Shown piece by piece: positions 22,491 to 32,468 of a DNA stretch of 61,846 nucleotides (the first letter of the stretch is position 1; every line of letters begins with the position of its first letter). Below the pieces are notes generated by a model. It saw only the letters and a program-made list of their open reading frames with translations. It had not been told where the DNA came from and made no database searches. This DNA is from Lachnospiraceae bacterium (GTDB lineage Bacteria > Bacillota > Clostridia > Lachnospirales > Lachnospiraceae). The translations under genes were made by a program, and so were the position numbers. Location of the stretch: NCBI GenBank assembly GCA_015057455.1, contig SVEH01000023.1, positions 1-61,846 of the forward strand. The letters run 5' to 3'.

Positions 22491-25400
22491 ATGGCAAGCC
22501 CAAGTATGAGAGTCACTGCTCAAACATCTAGCTTCCAACAACAGATGAGAGCTATGGTTGAGTCAATGAAACGTGTTAGCAGTGAATATAAATTAAGCGC
22601 AACACAAGCAAAATTGGCAGGCGATTCAGCAGGAGTTTATAAAGCAAAAATAGTTGAGTTAACTGAAAAAATAAAGTTACAAAAACAGTCCATAGAATCC
22701 CAAGAAAAGCACTTAACTACTCAACAAGAGAGAATGGATAAATTAACAGAAAAAAATGCTCAACTTAAAGAAGAGGTAGAAAAACTATCTACTGCTTATG
22801 AGAAGAATAAGAGTGAACTGGGAGAGAATAATGAAGCAACTAAATTGGCTAAAGAGGAACTAGAGAAAAAGCAAGAGGCATTGAAAAAGAATGAACAAGC
22901 TATAACTAGTCAATCTTTAGCCATTGATAAATCTACAACTAAATTAAATGAAAGTAAGGCAGGATTAATTCAGTATGAACAGGAACTAGATGATGCAAAT
23001 ATTTCATTGAAAAAAGTAGAAGCAGGACTTGATGATACAGGTAAAGAAATGCAAGAGTCAGGGCAAAAAGCTGTTACTTTTGGAGATTTGCTAAAAAGTA
23101 GTGTAGCTGCAGACCTGATAGTAGCAGGACTTAGGAAAATTAAGGATGCTATTATTGATGTGTCAAAGGCTGCTTTGCATGTAGGTATGGATTTTGAATC
23201 ATCAATGTCACAAGTTGCAGCAACTATGGGATTTACTGTTGAACAGATACAGAATGGTGATGAGAGTTTTAGGAAATTAGAGGATGCAGCTAAGAAGTGT
23301 GGAGAAGAAACACAGTTTAGTGCATCTGAAGCAGCAGAAGCATTAAATTATCTTGCACTTGCTGGTTATGATGTAGATAAATCGGTTGAAACACTTCCTA
23401 CAGTATTAAATCTTGCTGCAGCAGGTGGTATGGATTTAGCTTCGGCATCTGATATGGTAACTGATTCTATGTCGGCACTTGGAGATGTAGCAGGAACTAC
23501 AGAAAGTTTTGTAGACAAAATGGCTAAAACTTCTCAAAAGTCCAATACAAATGTTAGTCAATTAGGTGAGGCTATATTAACTGTTGGTGGAACTGCTAAG
23601 GTGTTAAATGGTGGAGTAACAGAGATGAATACTGCACTAGGTATATTAGCAGATAATGGTATAAAAGGTTCTGAAGGTGGAACAGCACTTAGAAATATTA
23701 TATTAGCATTAACAGCACCAACAGATAAGTCTGCTAAAGCGATTAAGCAATTAGGTTTAGATGTATATGATGCTTCAGGTAAACTTAGACCTATGAATGA
23801 AATTTTCCAAGATTTAGATGGGAAATTATCTAAAATGACAGATGGTGAAAAGACACAAGTATTAAATACTATTTTTAATAAGGTTGATTTAAAGAGTGCA
23901 AATGCCTTATTAGCTAATTCTGGAAAAAGATTTGATGAATTAAGTGGATATATAGATGATTCAACAGGTGCAGCTGAGAATATGGCCGCAACATTAAATA
24001 ATAATGTAAAAGGGAAAATTACTATATTTCAGTCAGGTCTAGAAGGACTTGGAATTGCTATTTATGATAAATTTAAACAGCCAATTGGAGATGCAATTGA
24101 TTCAGTTACAAAAAATGTATCTGATATGACTACAAGTATAAAAAATGGTGCATTAGATGGTGTGTTTGATGGTATTGCTAAGAATTTTGCAACATTAGTT
24201 ACAGGTGTGACAGATTTTGCAAATGCAGCTTTGCCAATGGTAATTGATGGATTTAAATGGATATCTGAAAATGGTGAAATTATTAAATCTGTTTTGTTAG
24301 GAATAGGAGTAGGATTTGCAGTATTTAAGGTTGCGGGACTAATAACAACAGTTGTTCAAGCATTTAATGCATTGAGAACAGCAGTGTTAATGCATCAACT
24401 AGTTAATCAAGGTGCTACGGTAGCACAGTCATTATTTAATGTAGCATTTATGGCATGTCCTTTAGCATGGATAGCAGCAGGAATAGGTATTGTGGTTGCA
24501 GCAATAACTTTACTTTGGCAGAAAAACGAAGGATTTAGAAATTTCTTTATAAATGCCTGGGAAAATATAAAAGGTGGATTATCTAGTTTTATTGATTTTG
24601 TAAAAGGAAATTGGCAAGGTGTTTTATTGTTTTTAGCAAATCCAATACTTGGTGGATTTAAGCTAGCTTATGATAATTGCACAGAATTTAGAACGAAGGT
24701 AAATCAGATTTTAAATACAGTTATAGGTTTTGTTAAGAATAATTGGGCTTCATTGTTATTATTATTAGTAAATCCAATAGCTGGTGGATTTAATTTAGCC
24801 TATGATAATTGTACAGGATTTAGAACGAAGGTAAATCAGGTTCTTAACACAGTTATAAATTTTGTTAAGAATAATTGGGCTTCTATATTATTGTTTTTGA
24901 TAAATCCATTCGCTGGATTATTTACATATTTTTATAATAATAATGGTAAATTTAGAGATTTTGTAAACAATGCGTATAATTCACTAAAAGAATTACCAGG
25001 GAAAATATGGTCGGCTATTCAGGGTGGTATAACCAATGTTAAAAAGTTTGGCACGCAATTATTATCTTCCGGAAAGAATGCAGCTACTCAATTAAAAAAT
25101 GGTGTTGTAAACGGAGCAAAGAGTATTCCAACACAAATGAAAACAATTGGAAAAAACATAATTGATGGTGTATGGAATGGAATAAAAAATGCAAAAGTAC
25201 AGTTTACAAAAAATATAAAAGGATTTTTTGGTGGAATAGTTGATAGTGCAAAGGAAGCTTTAGATATACATTCGCCATCTAAAAGGTCAGAAAAAGAAAT
25301 TGGTGAGGAATTTGCTGAAGGTGGAATAAAAGGTATTAGAAACAAATATGCTAAGGCTAAACTTACAGCAGCAGAGTATGCTCAAATTATTTATGATTCG

Positions 25401-26507
25401 GCTAAAACAAGACTTGATACATATAAGAAGTATAATGATATGTCATTAACTGCAGAAGTAGCATATTGGAATAAAATTGTGCAGTCAATGAAAAAAGGTA
25501 CGCAAGGTTATAAGGATGCATTACTTGAATACAAAACGGTTAGAGATAATTTGAATGAGCAGATTAAGAAAGCTGAAGATGATTATGCATCTAAGGTAAG
25601 TTCTGTTAAAGAGAATCTTATAAAAGACATACAAGCAGTTACAGATAAGTATGATGATGCAATTAAATCAAGAGCTAATTCAATTACTCAGTCAATGTCA
25701 TTATTTGATGCATTTTCATCAACAACAGAAAAGAGTGCAGCAGATTTACTAACTAATCTAGAAGGACAAGTACAAGCATTATATGACTGGGATACTGCTT
25801 TAAGAACATTAGGTAGTAGAGAAGGAATGAATACAGGACTTCTTGAAGAATTGCAGAGCATGGGTGTTAGTGCATTAGCTGATATTCAAACATTGGTTGC
25901 TATGACAGATGAAGAATTAACTAAGTATGTGCAATTATGGGAAGGTAAAAATCAGTTAGCGAACAATAGAGCATTAGTTGAATATGCTCAATTTAGAACT
26001 GAGTGTGCTGAAGAAATACAAAGCTTAGTTAAGACTGCAGATCAAGAATTAAATCAATTAGAAAAAGATTATAATGCATCACTTAAGGAATTAGGAGCAA
26101 CTACAAAAGAAACATCTGTAAAAGTAGGTGCAGGAATAGTTACTGGATTAAAGGAAGGTATAGAATCAGAAAATGCAGGATTCCAAAGTTATTTAACAAG
26201 CTTTTTTGATGGCATAATGTCATCTGCAAGTAATGCTATAAAAGCTGTAAATACTGCAATTCAAGAAGTATCAGTTCCTTTAGTAAATCCAATAACGGAA
26301 CTTAATCAATTATCTCAAGTAGAAGCTATTAATAGTAATATTAATACGCAACAGTATACAGATGATAGCACTATAAATGTAACTGTATACACAAGCAATA
26401 CAACTACGTTGGATAATAAGGTTATTGCTAAAGAAGTAAAGAAGGAAGTAGTAAATGGTATAACTAAAGATAAAAATGATTATAATTTGGCGAAAGGAGT
26501 GTGCTGA
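22491..26507 (+). CDS. Tail tape measure protein
   Basis: A 1338-residue protein. Residues about 40-190 are coiled coil, about 215-520 form the TP901 core domain (MDFESSMSQVAATMGF, EAAEALNYLALAGYD, MVTDSMSALGDVAG, GTALRNIILALTAP), about 590-830 are hydrophobic segments including three 44-residue repeats, and the rest is helical. The length sets tail length, roughly 200 nm at 0.15 nm per residue, and hydrophobic parts insert into the host membrane. No lytic transglycosylase or peptidase domain is evident. RBS at the start is weak, and translation is likely coupled to the preceding chaperone frame. Confidence 0.94.
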   Translation: MASPSMRVTAQTSSFQQQMRAMVESMKRVSSEYKLSATQAKLAGDSAGVYKAKIVELTEKIKLQKQSIESQEKHLTTQQERMDKLTEKNAQLKEEVEKLSTAYEKNKSELGENNEATKLAKEELEKKQEALKKNEQAITSQSLAIDKSTTKLNESKAGLIQYEQELDDANISLKKVEAGLDDTGKEMQESGQKAVTFGDLLKSSVAADLIVAGLRKIKDAIIDVSKAALHVGMDFESSMSQVAATMGFTVEQIQNGDESFRKLEDAAKKCGEETQFSASEAAEALNYLALAGYDVDKSVETLPTVLNLAAAGGMDLASASDMVTDSMSALGDVAGTTESFVDKMAKTSQKSNTNVSQLGEAILTVGGTAKVLNGGVTEMNTALGILADNGIKGSEGGTALRNIILALTAPTDKSAKAIKQLGLDVYDASGKLRPMNEIFQDLDGKLSKMTDGEKTQVLNTIFNKVDLKSANALLANSGKRFDELSGYIDDSTGAAENMAATLNNNVKGKITIFQSGLEGLGIAIYDKFKQPIGDAIDSVTKNVSDMTTSIKNGALDGVFDGIAKNFATLVTGVTDFANAALPMVIDGFKWISENGEIIKSVLLGIGVGFAVFKVAGLITTVVQAFNALRTAVLMHQLVNQGATVAQSLFNVAFMACPLAWIAAGIGIVVAAITLLWQKNEGFRNFFINAWENIKGGLSSFIDFVKGNWQGVLLFLANPILGGFKLAYDNCTEFRTKVNQILNTVIGFVKNNWASLLLLLVNPIAGGFNLAYDNCTGFRTKVNQVLNTVINFVKNNWASILLFLINPFAGLFTYFYNNNGKFRDFVNNAYNSLKELPGKIWSAIQGGITNVKKFGTQLLSSGKNAATQLKNGVVNGAKSIPTQMKTIGKNIIDGVWNGIKNAKVQFTKNIKGFFGGIVDSAKEALDIHSPSKRSEKEIGEEFAEGGIKGIRNKYAKAKLTAAEYAQIIYDSAKTRLDTYKKYNDMSLTAEVAYWNKIVQSMKKGTQGYKDALLEYKTVRDNLNEQIKKAEDDYASKVSSVKENLIKDIQAVTDKYDDAIKSRANSITQSMSLFDAFSSTTEKSAADLLTNLEGQVQALYDWDTALRTLGSREGMNTGLLEELQSMGVSALADIQTLVAMTDEELTKYVQLWEGKNQLANNRALVEYAQFRTECAEEIQSLVKTADQELNQLEKDYNASLKELGATTKETSVKVGAGIVTGLKEGIESENAGFQSYLTSFFDGIMSSASNAIKAVNTAIQEVSVPLVNPITELNQLSQVEAINSNINTQQYTDDSTINVTVYTSNTTTLDNKVIAKEVKKEVVNGITKDKNDYNLAKGVC
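24576..24972 (+). repeat. Three 132-bp tandem repeats inside the tape measure gene
   Basis: Codons for the Trp in 'NW' fall at 24612, 24744 and 24876, exactly 132 bases apart. Each unit encodes K-x-N-W...LL.L.NP..G.F.LAYDNCT.FRTKVNQ.LNTVI. Units one and two are nearly identical in DNA over the TATGATAATTG and AGAACGAAGGTAAATCAG stretches; the third has diverged. Confidence 0.85.
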
Positions 26508-27217
26508 TGAGGGCTACATATCATATATTTTATAATAATGAATCAAATTTGGATTATAAATGTTCAATAATTAGTAGACCAAACATTCCTACGCCAGTTA
26601 AGGATATAGAAGCTATAAAAATAGAGGGTAGGGATGGAGAATTACATAAGGATAAGGGAACTTATGGTGATATAGAAATAACCGTTGATTTTAATTTTGC
26701 ATGTAATCCAGATGAGTTCACAGACAAGCTTAGAAAAATAAGAACTTGGTTATTTGGAAAAGAAGATAAGAAATTGATAATGTCAGATGATCCAGAATTT
26801 TATTATAATGTTAAAACTGTGACTATGAGTGATGTGAAAAGAAAAATTAAACGAAAAGGTGAATTTAGTGTTGTATTTAAAGTAGAGCCATATTCATACA
26901 GAAGTGATGGATTAATTGAAAAAGAAATTACTTCAGAGACATTATATAATCCATATGAATTTACATATCCAGTGTATAGAATTACTGGAAATGGAGAATG
27001 TATGTTAAACATTAATGGAAAATCTGTAGTGGCCACTATTGAAGATGAATTAACTATTTTATCACAAGCAAGGCTATGCTATGACAAACAAAATAATATA
27101 GCAAACAGTTCTATTGCTGGAGAATATGATAGTTTGATTCTTCAGAACGGATTCAATGATATTTCTGTAAGTGAAGGCTTTGTGTTAAATATAACACCTA
27201 ATTGGAGAACAATATGA
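26507..27217 (+). CDS. Distal tail protein (Dit)
   Basis: A 236-residue protein with Dit features: YHIFYNNESNLDYKCSIISRPNIPTP, an EGRDGELHKDKGTYGDIEI motif and a C-terminal galectin-like beta domain. It forms the hub below the tail tube. ATG 26507 has AAAGGAG at 7 bases and overlaps the tape measure stop. Confidence 0.88.
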   Translation: MRATYHIFYNNESNLDYKCSIISRPNIPTPVKDIEAIKIEGRDGELHKDKGTYGDIEITVDFNFACNPDEFTDKLRKIRTWLFGKEDKKLIMSDDPEFYYNVKTVTMSDVKRKIKRKGEFSVVFKVEPYSYRSDGLIEKEITSETLYNPYEFTYPVYRITGNGECMLNINGKSVVATIEDELTILSQARLCYDKQNNIANSSIAGEYDSLILQNGFNDISVSEGFVLNITPNWRTI

Positions 27218-28269
27218 TACAAGTATATGTTAAAGATAATAAAAATTATATCAATAATGGAGATATGACATTAATACCATCAAGTTGTATTCATGAATAT
27301 GATCTAGAAGGGATTAACCAAATAGAATTGGAACATGAATATGATGAAGAGGGCAGATGGAAATATCTTGTTAATGATAATATTATAGCAACACCTACAG
27401 CATATTCAGATAAGCAATTATTTAGAATATATAATACTAAAAAGAATAATGGAAAGATAGTGGTTTATGCAAGACATGTATTCTTTGATAGTATAGGAGA
27501 ATTTATAGTAAATAAAGCTATAACAGATAAGAAAGGTAATGAAGCTCTTGCAGAGATATTTGAAGATAGTGTTATTACAACATATTCAGATATTGAAGAT
27601 GTTAATAGCTTAACACTTGAAAAGGTAAATGTAATAAGTGCATTGGCAGCAGATAAAGATAGTTTTCTATCTGTGTGGGGTGGAGAACGACTCTATAATA
27701 ACTATGATTTATATGTTATGAAACAGTTAGGAGAAGATAAAGGACTTAGAGCAGAGTTCGGTCATAATCTAACTGAAATAGAAGAGGATATATCAATAGA
27801 GAATGTTGTTACAAGAATAATTCCTACTGCTTACAATGGATATATGCTTCCAGAAGTGTATGTAGATAGTGACTTGGTAAATGACTATGCAATAGTAAAA
27901 TCAGAATTTATTAACTTTGATGATATTAAACTTCAAAGTGACTGTTCTGAAGATGAAATTGGATATGGGACATTAGAACATTTATATGAAGCCTTAAGGG
28001 AAGCTTGCAGAAAGAAATTTACTGAAGAAAATATAGATAAACCTTTAGTAAATTACAAAGTCAATATGGTTGAATTATCAACTACTGAAGAGTATAAGAA
28101 CTATAGCCAGCTAGAGAAAGTTAATTTAGGAGATACAGTAAGCTGTAAACATAAATTAATTAATATCGAGACTGCAGCAAGGGCTATAAGAATAAAATGG
28201 AATTGTATTACGAAAGAGAATCAGGAAATTGAATTAGGAAATTTCCTTAAAAAATTCTACCAGGAGTGA
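27214..28269 (+). CDS. Tail-associated structural protein (Tal, N-terminal hub type)
   Basis: A 351-residue protein starting MIQVYVKDNKNYINNGDM, typical of phage tail hub proteins (gp27-like fold). It contains no visible peptidase or transglycosylase domain, so it is the short structural form of Tal. ATG 27214 overlaps the Dit stop (ATGA). The neighbour downstream carries the receptor-binding part. Confidence 0.8.
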   Translation: MIQVYVKDNKNYINNGDMTLIPSSCIHEYDLEGINQIELEHEYDEEGRWKYLVNDNIIATPTAYSDKQLFRIYNTKKNNGKIVVYARHVFFDSIGEFIVNKAITDKKGNEALAEIFEDSVITTYSDIEDVNSLTLEKVNVISALAADKDSFLSVWGGERLYNNYDLYVMKQLGEDKGLRAEFGHNLTEIEEDISIENVVTRIIPTAYNGYMLPEVYVDSDLVNDYAIVKSEFINFDDIKLQSDCSEDEIGYGTLEHLYEALREACRKKFTEENIDKPLVNYKVNMVELSTTEEYKNYSQLEKVNLGDTVSCKHKLINIETAARAIRIKWNCITKENQEIELGNFLKKFYQE

Positions 28270-28277
28270 TATGAAAA

Positions 28278-30776
28278 ATGATAGTAGGAAAATTGGTCTT
28301 TGATTTGGCTAGATACTCTGTTGAGAAGACTATACGTGTTAAACAATACGATAGAGAAAAAAGGCAATTATTAATAGCACTATTGAACGATGGTGAGCCA
28401 TATAACATAGCTGAAAACTCTACTGTAAGAATAGAATGTCGTAAACCAGATGGGACAGAGATACTTAATGATTGTACATTTGTAAATAATCTAGTAACTG
28501 CAGAAGTATCAGAGCAAATGACAACATGTGCAGGAATAGTAGAATGTGCAATATCTATTTATGAATTAGATAGTTACATAGCCAGTTGGACATTTAATTT
28601 AAAAGTAGATACTTCAGTAATTACAGCTAACGGAATGACAAGTGAGAATGAATATCAGTCTTTGATAAAAAAGTTTAATGAAATTGATACAACAGAACAG
28701 GAACTGTCAGATGCGATAGAAGTTGGTAATGCAGTTCTGGAAGCAGCAGATACTCTATCAGAGGAAATAGAAGTTACTAAAAAAACTATTGATGAAACTG
28801 TAGCAGAAGTGGAAGAGGCTGTAGAAACCATAAAAGAGTTCAAGGATTTGGATGCTATTGATAAAAAGCTAGATACTATGGCAGAGCATCTAGAGGAAAG
28901 TGTAGCTTCAGAAGAAGGCTTGCATGGGATAAGGTATCAAGATAACACCTTAGAAGTGAAAGACGAAAACGGAGATTATAGGGATGTTACACTATCGTTT
29001 TATAAAGAAGAAAAAATTGCAACATTGGATAGTTTTGATGTAAAAGAAATAAGTTTTTTAGCTGAGGGGTGGGTTGGCACAGATATTACAGTTACTCCTT
29101 ACTCATATCCACCGGGCTTAGTGGTTGTTGTGAATGATGTGTTACATGCGTTAGGTTCAGCAGAAGGTTCGTACGGTGCACAAAAACATTATAAATGGGA
29201 TGAAAGTACAAAAAATTGGGTAGAACTTGCTGACATGCCTTTTAGTGTTAATGGACAATATAAAATTGCGACAGAACACCTTAATGAACTTCATGTGTTA
29301 TATGGTAGTAAACATTACAAGTGGAATGAAGAAACAGATACATGGACACAGTTAGCCGATGTACCGCAAGGTTCTTCACAAGCGTGTATAGCTTCCTATG
29401 GGGGCAAGTTACATATGTTCGGTGGTAATGGGAGCACTGAAGCACAAAAACATTATATATGGGATGAAGAAACAGACACTTGGACACAAAAAAATAATTT
29501 GCCGTATGCGTGTTATTCAGGCGTAGCGGTGACTTATGAAGGAGAGTTACATTTAATTTATTTAGAAAGTACTAGTGGGTATCATATTAAGTGGAAGATT
29601 GCTACAGACACATGGGAAAACGCAGGAACACTTCCTTTAAATGGTTCTTCGTACCAATTTGGTAAAGCAGGTTGTGCGGTATGGAATAACAAAATATATT
29701 TAGCAGGTGGATGGAACTCAAATACAAGCTGTTTTAATCATTTGTATGCTTTTGATGGAACAAGTTGGGTTAAAGAAGGCTCTATATATCAAGCGATGGG
29801 TAGAGTAGACCTTGTAAAATATAAAGGTGTGCTTATTCTAAAAAGTGGATATTATGTTGCTGGAAGTCAATACTTTAGAGATTTCAAACAATATGGTGAT
29901 ACTAAAGAAGATAGCTATACTGAAATGATTGCAATAGACGAACAAAGGAATGTTAAGAAAATTGGTAAAGTAAAGTTTGAAAGTATTGTTGCAGGCGAAA
30001 ACAATTTGCATACACCAACAACTAATGTATTTGGCAATAACAATATTGGGTTAGAATATCAGCTAGTGACAGGACATTATAACAATTACATAAATACAAC
30101 TATGGGTTCGAGTAGTGGAATAAGTGGCACAGCATTGTGTATTGGTAATGGTACATCTTCGACAAGAGCAAATGCTTTCAGAGTTAACTATAATGGCCAA
30201 ATTTATGCTGGAGCTTCAGCAATAAGCACTGGAGCAGACTATTCAGAATATTTTGAATGGGTAGATGGTAACGAAGATAACGAAGATAGAGTAGGATATT
30301 TTGTTACATTTGATGAAAAGCAAAAAATTAGAAAAGCAAATGCAACAGATGATTATATTCTAGGAATTGTAAGCGGATTGCCTTGCATAATTGGTAATGG
30401 TGACGAATGTTGGAGAGGTAGATACATTTATGACGAGTTCGGACGATTTATTGAAGAAACATTTGAGTATGAGGAAACAGTTATCAATTCAGAAACAGGA
30501 GAAGAAGAAATAATTACTAAAACTGGTACTAAGTACAAAGAAAACCCAGAGTATAATCCTAATCAACCATACGAAGAAAGAGCAAAAAGAAAAGAGTGGT
30601 CTGCAATAGGAATGATAGGTGTCTTATCCGTTCGTGATGATGGCACTTGCCAAGAAAACGGATATTGCACAGTAAGTGATGGTGGTATTGCTACAGCTTG
30701 CGAGTATTCAAGTGCAAAGGCATATAGAGTATTAGAAAGAATAACTGATAATATTATAAAAGTTCTATTTAAATAG
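28278..30776 (+). CDS. Baseplate/receptor-binding protein with kelch-like propeller and self-cleaving C-terminus
   Basis: An 832-residue protein in three parts. Residues 1-115 look like a BppU/DUF2479 baseplate-anchoring domain (VFDLARYSVEKTIRVKQYD). Residues about 130-215 are coiled coil for trimerisation. Residues about 265-540 have kelch-type blades with repeated KHYKWNEETDTWTQLADVP-like units, predicting a beta-propeller that likely binds a surface receptor. Residues about 555-832 resemble the peptidase G2 (intramolecular chaperone) domain: GADYSEYFEW, DDYILGIVSG, RGRYIYDEFGR, IGVLSVRDDGTC. This domain assists folding and is then cut off. The kelch-coding part has a slightly different base composition, a sign of exchange. 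Confidence 0.82.
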   Translation: MIVGKLVFDLARYSVEKTIRVKQYDREKRQLLIALLNDGEPYNIAENSTVRIECRKPDGTEILNDCTFVNNLVTAEVSEQMTTCAGIVECAISIYELDSYIASWTFNLKVDTSVITANGMTSENEYQSLIKKFNEIDTTEQELSDAIEVGNAVLEAADTLSEEIEVTKKTIDETVAEVEEAVETIKEFKDLDAIDKKLDTMAEHLEESVASEEGLHGIRYQDNTLEVKDENGDYRDVTLSFYKEEKIATLDSFDVKEISFLAEGWVGTDITVTPYSYPPGLVVVVNDVLHALGSAEGSYGAQKHYKWDESTKNWVELADMPFSVNGQYKIATEHLNELHVLYGSKHYKWNEETDTWTQLADVPQGSSQACIASYGGKLHMFGGNGSTEAQKHYIWDEETDTWTQKNNLPYACYSGVAVTYEGELHLIYLESTSGYHIKWKIATDTWENAGTLPLNGSSYQFGKAGCAVWNNKIYLAGGWNSNTSCFNHLYAFDGTSWVKEGSIYQAMGRVDLVKYKGVLILKSGYYVAGSQYFRDFKQYGDTKEDSYTEMIAIDEQRNVKKIGKVKFESIVAGENNLHTPTTNVFGNNNIGLEYQLVTGHYNNYINTTMGSSSGISGTALCIGNGTSSTRANAFRVNYNGQIYAGASAISTGADYSEYFEWVDGNEDNEDRVGYFVTFDEKQKIRKANATDDYILGIVSGLPCIIGNGDECWRGRYIYDEFGRFIEETFEYEETVINSETGEEEIITKTGTKYKENPEYNPNQPYEERAKRKEWSAIGMIGVLSVRDDGTCQENGYCTVSDGGIATACEYSSAKAYRVLERITDNIIKVLFK

Positions 30777-30790
30777 TGAGGTATAAGCCT

Positions 30791-31015
30791 ATGAAAAGAA
30801 AAATATCTAAAGGAACAATTACAAGGACAGCTTGCTTAGTTTTAGCAATAGTAAATAGTGGACTTGCCATTTTTGGTAAGTCTCCACTACCTATTGATAA
30901 TGAAGAATTAACGCAAGTAATATCGTTCATATTTACCACAGCAGCATCTTTAGTTGCTTGGTGGAAAGACAATGACATCACTCAAAAAGCACTTGAACGC
31001 AAGGCTAATAGTTAG
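30791..31015 (+). CDS. Holin, phi LC3 type
   Basis: A 74-residue protein: a hydrophobic segment (ACLVLAIVNSGLAIFG), the SPLPIDNEELTQVIS loop and a second span (FIFTTAASLVAWWKDN), then a basic tail. This is the phi LC3 holin pattern. ATG 30791 has GTGAGGT upstream. Confidence 0.9.
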   Translation: MKRKISKGTITRTACLVLAIVNSGLAIFGKSPLPIDNEELTQVISFIFTTAASLVAWWKDNDITQKALERKANS

Positions 31016-31026
31016 GTGGTGGAGTT

Positions 31027-31290
31027 ATGGAGCAAGCACAATTAATCGGCTATGGAGTAATCGCACTTTCAACGATTCTAGGGTTTGTTGTTACAGTATT
31101 AAAATTTGTACAGCCTATTAATGAATTAAGAATTGTTATTCAAAAACTAAATGATAACATAGATGCGTTGAGTAAAGATAGCGAATTTCAAAATAATCGT
31201 TTGAATAGACATAGTGAACAAATCGAGGAATTAAAATCGAGAGTAAGCACATTAGAAACAAGTATGAAATTTTATCACGACAAATCCTAA
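31027..31290 (+). CDS. Holin-associated membrane protein (XhlA-like)
   Basis: An 87-residue protein with one N-terminal membrane span (IGYGVIALSTILGFVVTVLKFV) and a long amphipathic coiled coil. It stands between holin and amidase and probably assists or regulates lysis. AGGTGGTGGAG precedes ATG 31027. Confidence 0.7.
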   Translation: MEQAQLIGYGVIALSTILGFVVTVLKFVQPINELRIVIQKLNDNIDALSKDSEFQNNRLNRHSEQIEELKSRVSTLETSMKFYHDKS

Positions 31291-31429
31291 AATGAAACGT
31301 AATTTATAAAAACAGAACAAAAATGATAAAAATGATACATTTTGTTGCTTTTTTGGAACGATTTTTGAAAAAATAGTGATTTTATGACCAAAGATGAAAA
31401 AATAAAATACTTTAAGAGGTGTAAGATAT

Positions 31430-32194
31430 ATGAAAATATTATTAATCAGTGGTCATGGAGCAGGTGATCCAGGTGCAAGTACAAAACTAGGAGTAGAAGC
31501 AGATGAAGCTATATACATGGTTAAGAAGATAAAGGAAGCTTTAACTGGATATGCAACAGTAACGCTATATCCTACAGAAAGAAACGCATATAAGGATATA
31601 CAAAATAAATCATTGAAAGTTGACTTTAATGATTATGACTATGTATTAGAAGTACATTTTAATGCAGCAGTTGGAGACATAAAAGGTAATGGTAAAACTA
31701 TAGGTACAGAAATATATGTTACGATAGCTGAAAAGACAGTTGGAGTTGAGTATAAGATACTTGAACAATTATCAAAACAAGGATTAAAGAATCGTGGTGT
31801 TAAAAGAAAGAATTATACAGTAATATCTAAAGCAAAAGCAGCAGGAACTTCTTCAGCTTTATTGGAGACATGCTTTATAGATGATGCAGATGATATGAAA
31901 ATATATAGCGAAAAGAAAGATGAAATGTGCAAAGGTATAGCAAATGCTATTATTACACAATTTAAGCTTAAGAAAACTACAGTAAAGGATAATACTATAA
32001 AAAAAGGTGATACAGTTTGTATAAAGAGTGGAGCTGTATATGGTGGATTAGCTAAAACAAGAGGTAAAAAAGTGCCAGATAGTGTACTAAAGAAGAAATA
32101 TCAAGTACAGAAGGTAGAAACGCATAAGAATGTAAAAGAAGCTCTATTGGGTGGAATTAATTCTTGGGTGGCCGTAAAGTATTTGAATAAATAG
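31430..32194 (+). CDS. Endolysin: N-acetylmuramoyl-L-alanine amidase (Amidase_3)
   Basis: A 254-residue lysin. The amidase_3 domain covers residues 1-175 with zinc ligands His 9 (SGHG), Glu 23, His 76 (VHFNAA) and catalytic Glu 146 (LLETCFI). Residues about 185-254 form an SH3-like wall-binding domain (KKGDTVCIKSGAVYGGLAK...INSWVAVKYL). It cuts the amide bond between muramic acid and the stem peptide. No signal peptide, so export depends on the holins. SD AAGAGGTG before ATG 31430. Confidence 0.94.
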   Translation: MKILLISGHGAGDPGASTKLGVEADEAIYMVKKIKEALTGYATVTLYPTERNAYKDIQNKSLKVDFNDYDYVLEVHFNAAVGDIKGNGKTIGTEIYVTIAEKTVGVEYKILEQLSKQGLKNRGVKRKNYTVISKAKAAGTSSALLETCFIDDADDMKIYSEKKDEMCKGIANAIITQFKLKKTTVKDNTIKKGDTVCIKSGAVYGGLAKTRGKKVPDSVLKKKYQVQKVETHKNVKEALLGGINSWVAVKYLNK

Positions 32195-32213
32195 TAATAA
32201 AAAATGGATATAA

Positions 32214-32255
32214 ATGATAAAAGCATGTTAATAATTATTAATATGCTTTTATCAT
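32214..32255 (+). terminator. End of the late operon
   Basis: A near-perfect 19-bp stem, ATGATAAAAGCAT...ATGCTTTTATCAT, closes the late transcript 20 bases after the endolysin stop. Confidence 0.8.
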
Positions 32256-32318
32256 TAAAAATTCATGAAAAGATTAAAAAAGTATATATAAAATAAATAT
32301 AAAATTTTATATATTGAG

Positions 32319-32346
32319 TTGAAAAAAATATATAATAAAATATAAT
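32319..32346 (+). promoter_or_regulatory. Promoter of the post-lysis accessory genes
   Basis: TTGAAA 32319-32324 and TATAAT 32341-32346 with a 16-base spacer in very AT-rich DNA. It would allow expression from the silent prophage. Confidence 0.7.
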
Positions 32347-32468
32347 GTAGTAGTATGTAAAAAGTATAAGTAATGACCGATTTAATAGATAAGATTATTT
32401 ATGAGGGCTATGCTGGGAATAAATTGGTTTATATTTTATAGTAAGCTTAATTATGGAAGGTGAGAGAT

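Noticed and set aside
32252..32460. AT-rich stretch as a replication origin
   Set aside because: Only AT-richness and a promoter are seen; there are no iterons or DnaA boxes, and the promoter explains it.
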